From: Ovoidimarina sp038744785
Lineage (GTDB): Bacteria > Pseudomonadota > Alphaproteobacteria > Rhodobacterales > Rhodobacteraceae
Length of the DNA stretch: 64,000 nt
Assembly: GCA_038744785.1 (NCBI GenBank)
Contig: JBCDLX010000020.1
Coordinates: forward strand, 1-64,000
Direction of reading: 5' to 3'
This document shows positions 62,341 through 64,000 of the stretch, piece by piece. Both the position numbers and the translations under genes were made by a program. Numbering within the stretch: position 1 is the first letter of the stretch; each line of letters opens with the position of its first letter. Under the pieces are notes generated by a model. That model worked only from the letters and a program-made list of their open reading frames with translations, did not search any database and was not told the origin of the DNA.

Positions 62341-62460
62341 AGATTCGCCCACACCCGACGCCGCATATGGTAGGCCATCGTGCCAAACCTGCAAGCAGTT
62401 GTGGATTTCTCGGGACATACCGCCTATCTTGATCTCTCTCACGCGCCAAGGGATTTGCCG

Positions 62461-64000
62461 ATGTCACGCTTTGCCGCCCCGATCGCCCAGGCCATCTGGG
62501 ATATGAAGTACCGGCTGAAAGAAGCCGACGGCACGCCGGTCGACATAAGTGTTGAAGATACGTGGCGCCGGGTGGCGAAGGCGCTTGCCGCCGTGGAAAG
62601 CGAGCCCTCGGCCTGGGAAGACCGGTTTTATGCGGCGCTCGAAGATTTCCAGTTTCTCCCGGCGGGCCGCGTGACCGCGGGGGCAGGTACCGACCGGAAT
62701 GTGACACTGTTCAATTGCTTTGTCATGGGGACGATCCCGGATTCGATGTCGGGCATTTTTGAGGGCCTTAAGGAGGCGGCCCTGACGATGCAGCAGGGTG
62801 GCGGCATCGGGTACGATTTTTCGACAATCCGACCCAAGGGCGCGCCTGTTTCCGGTGTGGCTGCCGATGCATCCGGTCCGCTTAGCTTCATGGACGTTTG
62901 GGACGCGATGTGCCGGACAATCATGTCGGCTGGGTCCCGCCGCGGCGCGATGATGGCGACCCTTCGATGCGATCACCCCGATATCGAAGATTTCATCGCC
63001 GCGAAATCGGACCCCGCGCGGCTAAGGAACTTTAATATGTCCGTTCTGGTGACAGATGCGTTCATGGAGGCGGTGAAAACCGGTGCGCCGTGGGATCTTA
63101 CGTTCGAGGGCACGGTTTATCGCACCACGGATGCGCGTGATCTTTGGAACCGCATTATGCGGGCAACCTATGACTATGCCGAACCGGGTGTGATCTTTAT
63201 CGATCGCATCAACGCGATGAACAATCTTGCCTATGCCGAAACGATTGCGGCTACAAATCCCTGCGGCGAGCAGCCTTTGCCACCTTATGGGGCCTGCCTG
63301 CTCGGATCTGTGAACCTTGCACGTTTGGTGAAAGACCCGTTTACAGACCATGCGGCGCTCGACGAAGACGCCTTGGACGCATTGGTCGCCACTGCGGTGC
63401 GGATGATGGACAATGTCGTCGATGCCTCGAAATTCCCCTTACTTCAGCAGGACGAAGAGGCGCAGGCAAAGCGGCGGATCGGTCTGGGTGTTACCGGGCT
63501 CGCGGATGCGCTTTTGATGATTGGCGCCCGATACGGCAGCGAGGCTGCAGCCGAACTCACCGGTCGCTGGCTTAAGCGTCTGGCGCGTGCGGCCTATCTC
63601 GCATCCTCTGAAATCGCGGTCGAGAAAGGCGCCTTTCCCCTTTTTGATCGGGATGCGTTCCTTGCAAGCGGCGCGCTCGCCGACATGGACGCCGATGTGC
63701 GCGACGCAATCTCCGAAAACGGCATTCGAAACGCGCTTCTGACCTCGATCGCTCCGACCGGCACGATTAGCCTTTACGCCGGGAACGTGTCGTCTGGGAT
63801 CGAACCGGTCTTCGCCTATGCCTATACGCGAAAGGTTTTGCAGAAAGACGGAACCCGAACCGAGGAAGAGGTTGTCGACTACGCCGTGCGCCTTTGGCGC
63901 GAGTTGAACGGCGATGCGCCGTTTCCTGAGCACTTTGTCAATGCGCAGGAATTGACGCCCGCGGAGCATGTCCGGATGCAGGCCGCGGCGCAAAAGTGGG
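62461..64000 (+). CDS. nrdJ: Adenosylcobalamin-dependent ribonucleotide reductase, class II (3' partial)
   Basis: The window ends inside this gene after 513 codons. The frame shows FNCFVMGTIPDSM, GGGIGYDFSTIRP, MATLRCDHPDIEDF, the active-site motif ATNPCGEQPLPPYGACLLGS, and APTGTISLYAG, as in class II reductases that use B12 to make a thiyl radical. Start ATG 62461 follows CCAAGGGATTTGCCG. It lets DNA precursors be made with or without oxygen and ties growth to cobalamin supply. Confidence 0.95.
   Translation, partial: MSRFAAPIAQAIWDMKYRLKEADGTPVDISVEDTWRRVAKALAAVESEPSAWEDRFYAALEDFQFLPAGRVTAGAGTDRNVTLFNCFVMGTIPDSMSGIFEGLKEAALTMQQGGGIGYDFSTIRPKGAPVSGVAADASGPLSFMDVWDAMCRTIMSAGSRRGAMMATLRCDHPDIEDFIAAKSDPARLRNFNMSVLVTDAFMEAVKTGAPWDLTFEGTVYRTTDARDLWNRIMRATYDYAEPGVIFIDRINAMNNLAYAETIAATNPCGEQPLPPYGACLLGSVNLARLVKDPFTDHAALDEDALDALVATAVRMMDNVVDASKFPLLQQDEEAQAKRRIGLGVTGLADALLMIGARYGSEAAAELTGRWLKRLARAAYLASSEIAVEKGAFPLFDRDAFLASGALADMDADVRDAISENGIRNALLTSIAPTGTISLYAGNVSSGIEPVFAYAYTRKVLQKDGTRTEEEVVDYAVRLWRELNGDAPFPEHFVNAQELTPAEHVRMQAAAQKW

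Noticed and set aside
62333..62341. TTATCCACA as a DnaA box
   Set aside because: It coincides with the VDKH start codons of DUF1489 and has no partner sites.

Overview
This 64-kb window reads as chromosome from a high-GC marine-type alphaproteobacterium of the Rhodobacteraceae (Roseobacter group). Supporting signs are the dnaX-ybaB-recR block with a small SRP RNA gene nearby, HemF beside CobT/CobS, a cobalamin-dependent ribonucleotide reductase, several small families typical of this group (DUF1489, DUF2161, DUF6455, DUF3108), an FnrL-type operator, and a short intergenic repeat that I recall from Rhodobacteraceae. No tRNA, rRNA, CRISPR array, transposase or prophage was seen. Most of the window is densely packed core metabolism and housekeeping. 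Layout, 1-16 kb: the end of a PAS-GGDEF-EAL regulator, then recR-ybaB-dnaX (minus), an ankyrin-repeat protein, SRP RNA, a TetR regulator divergent from an alpha/beta hydrolase with two matching operators between them, a NitT/TauT-type ABC importer, a membrane class III cyclase convergent with periplasmic CpdB, and NudC. 16-34 kb: prephenate dehydratase, a membrane cytochrome c, the YejABEF peptide importer with an extra small membrane protein, a D,D-carboxypeptidase with a SPOR domain, ClpS, RsmC-like methyltransferase, a degenerate SDR, hemF-cobT-cobS and gnd. 34-46 kb: HrpB helicase, MeaB GTPase, L28 ribosomal protein, a copper-handling pair, a sirtuin, and several small secreted proteins or lipoproteins. 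46-52.5 kb is the least ordinary part: an uncharacterised protein with an 18-residue repeat head-to-head with lepA, an AT-rich two-gene insert encoding winged-helix and HEPN-like proteins, an FnrL-controlled four-cysteine DUF6455 protein, and about 1 kb with no credible gene. 52.5-64 kb: an orphan Phd/YefM-like antitoxin, an alpha/beta hydrolase, glyA, nadK, prpE, malic enzyme, a VOC-cupin fusion, a Flp-like membrane protein with an extreme lysine tail, DUF1489 and the start of nrdJ. How the genes work together: cobalamin links CobT/CobS (nucleotide-loop assembly), MeaB (chaperone of methylmalonyl-CoA mutase) and NrdJ, and PrpE feeds propionyl-CoA towards the same mutase. Cyclic nucleotide turnover is represented by the cyclase and CpdB, and by the GGDEF/EAL protein. 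The strongest candidates for something undescribed are a plus-strand structured RNA at about 51.38-51.94 kb, which has nested stems, repeated UUCG and GCAA tetraloops and a Rho-independent terminator but no coding signature, and the adjacent AT-rich wHTH/HEPN gene pair at 49.5-50.7 kb. Limits: everything here is by eye, and starts were chosen from Shine-Dalgarno spacing and remembered family lengths. No homology search or folding program was run.
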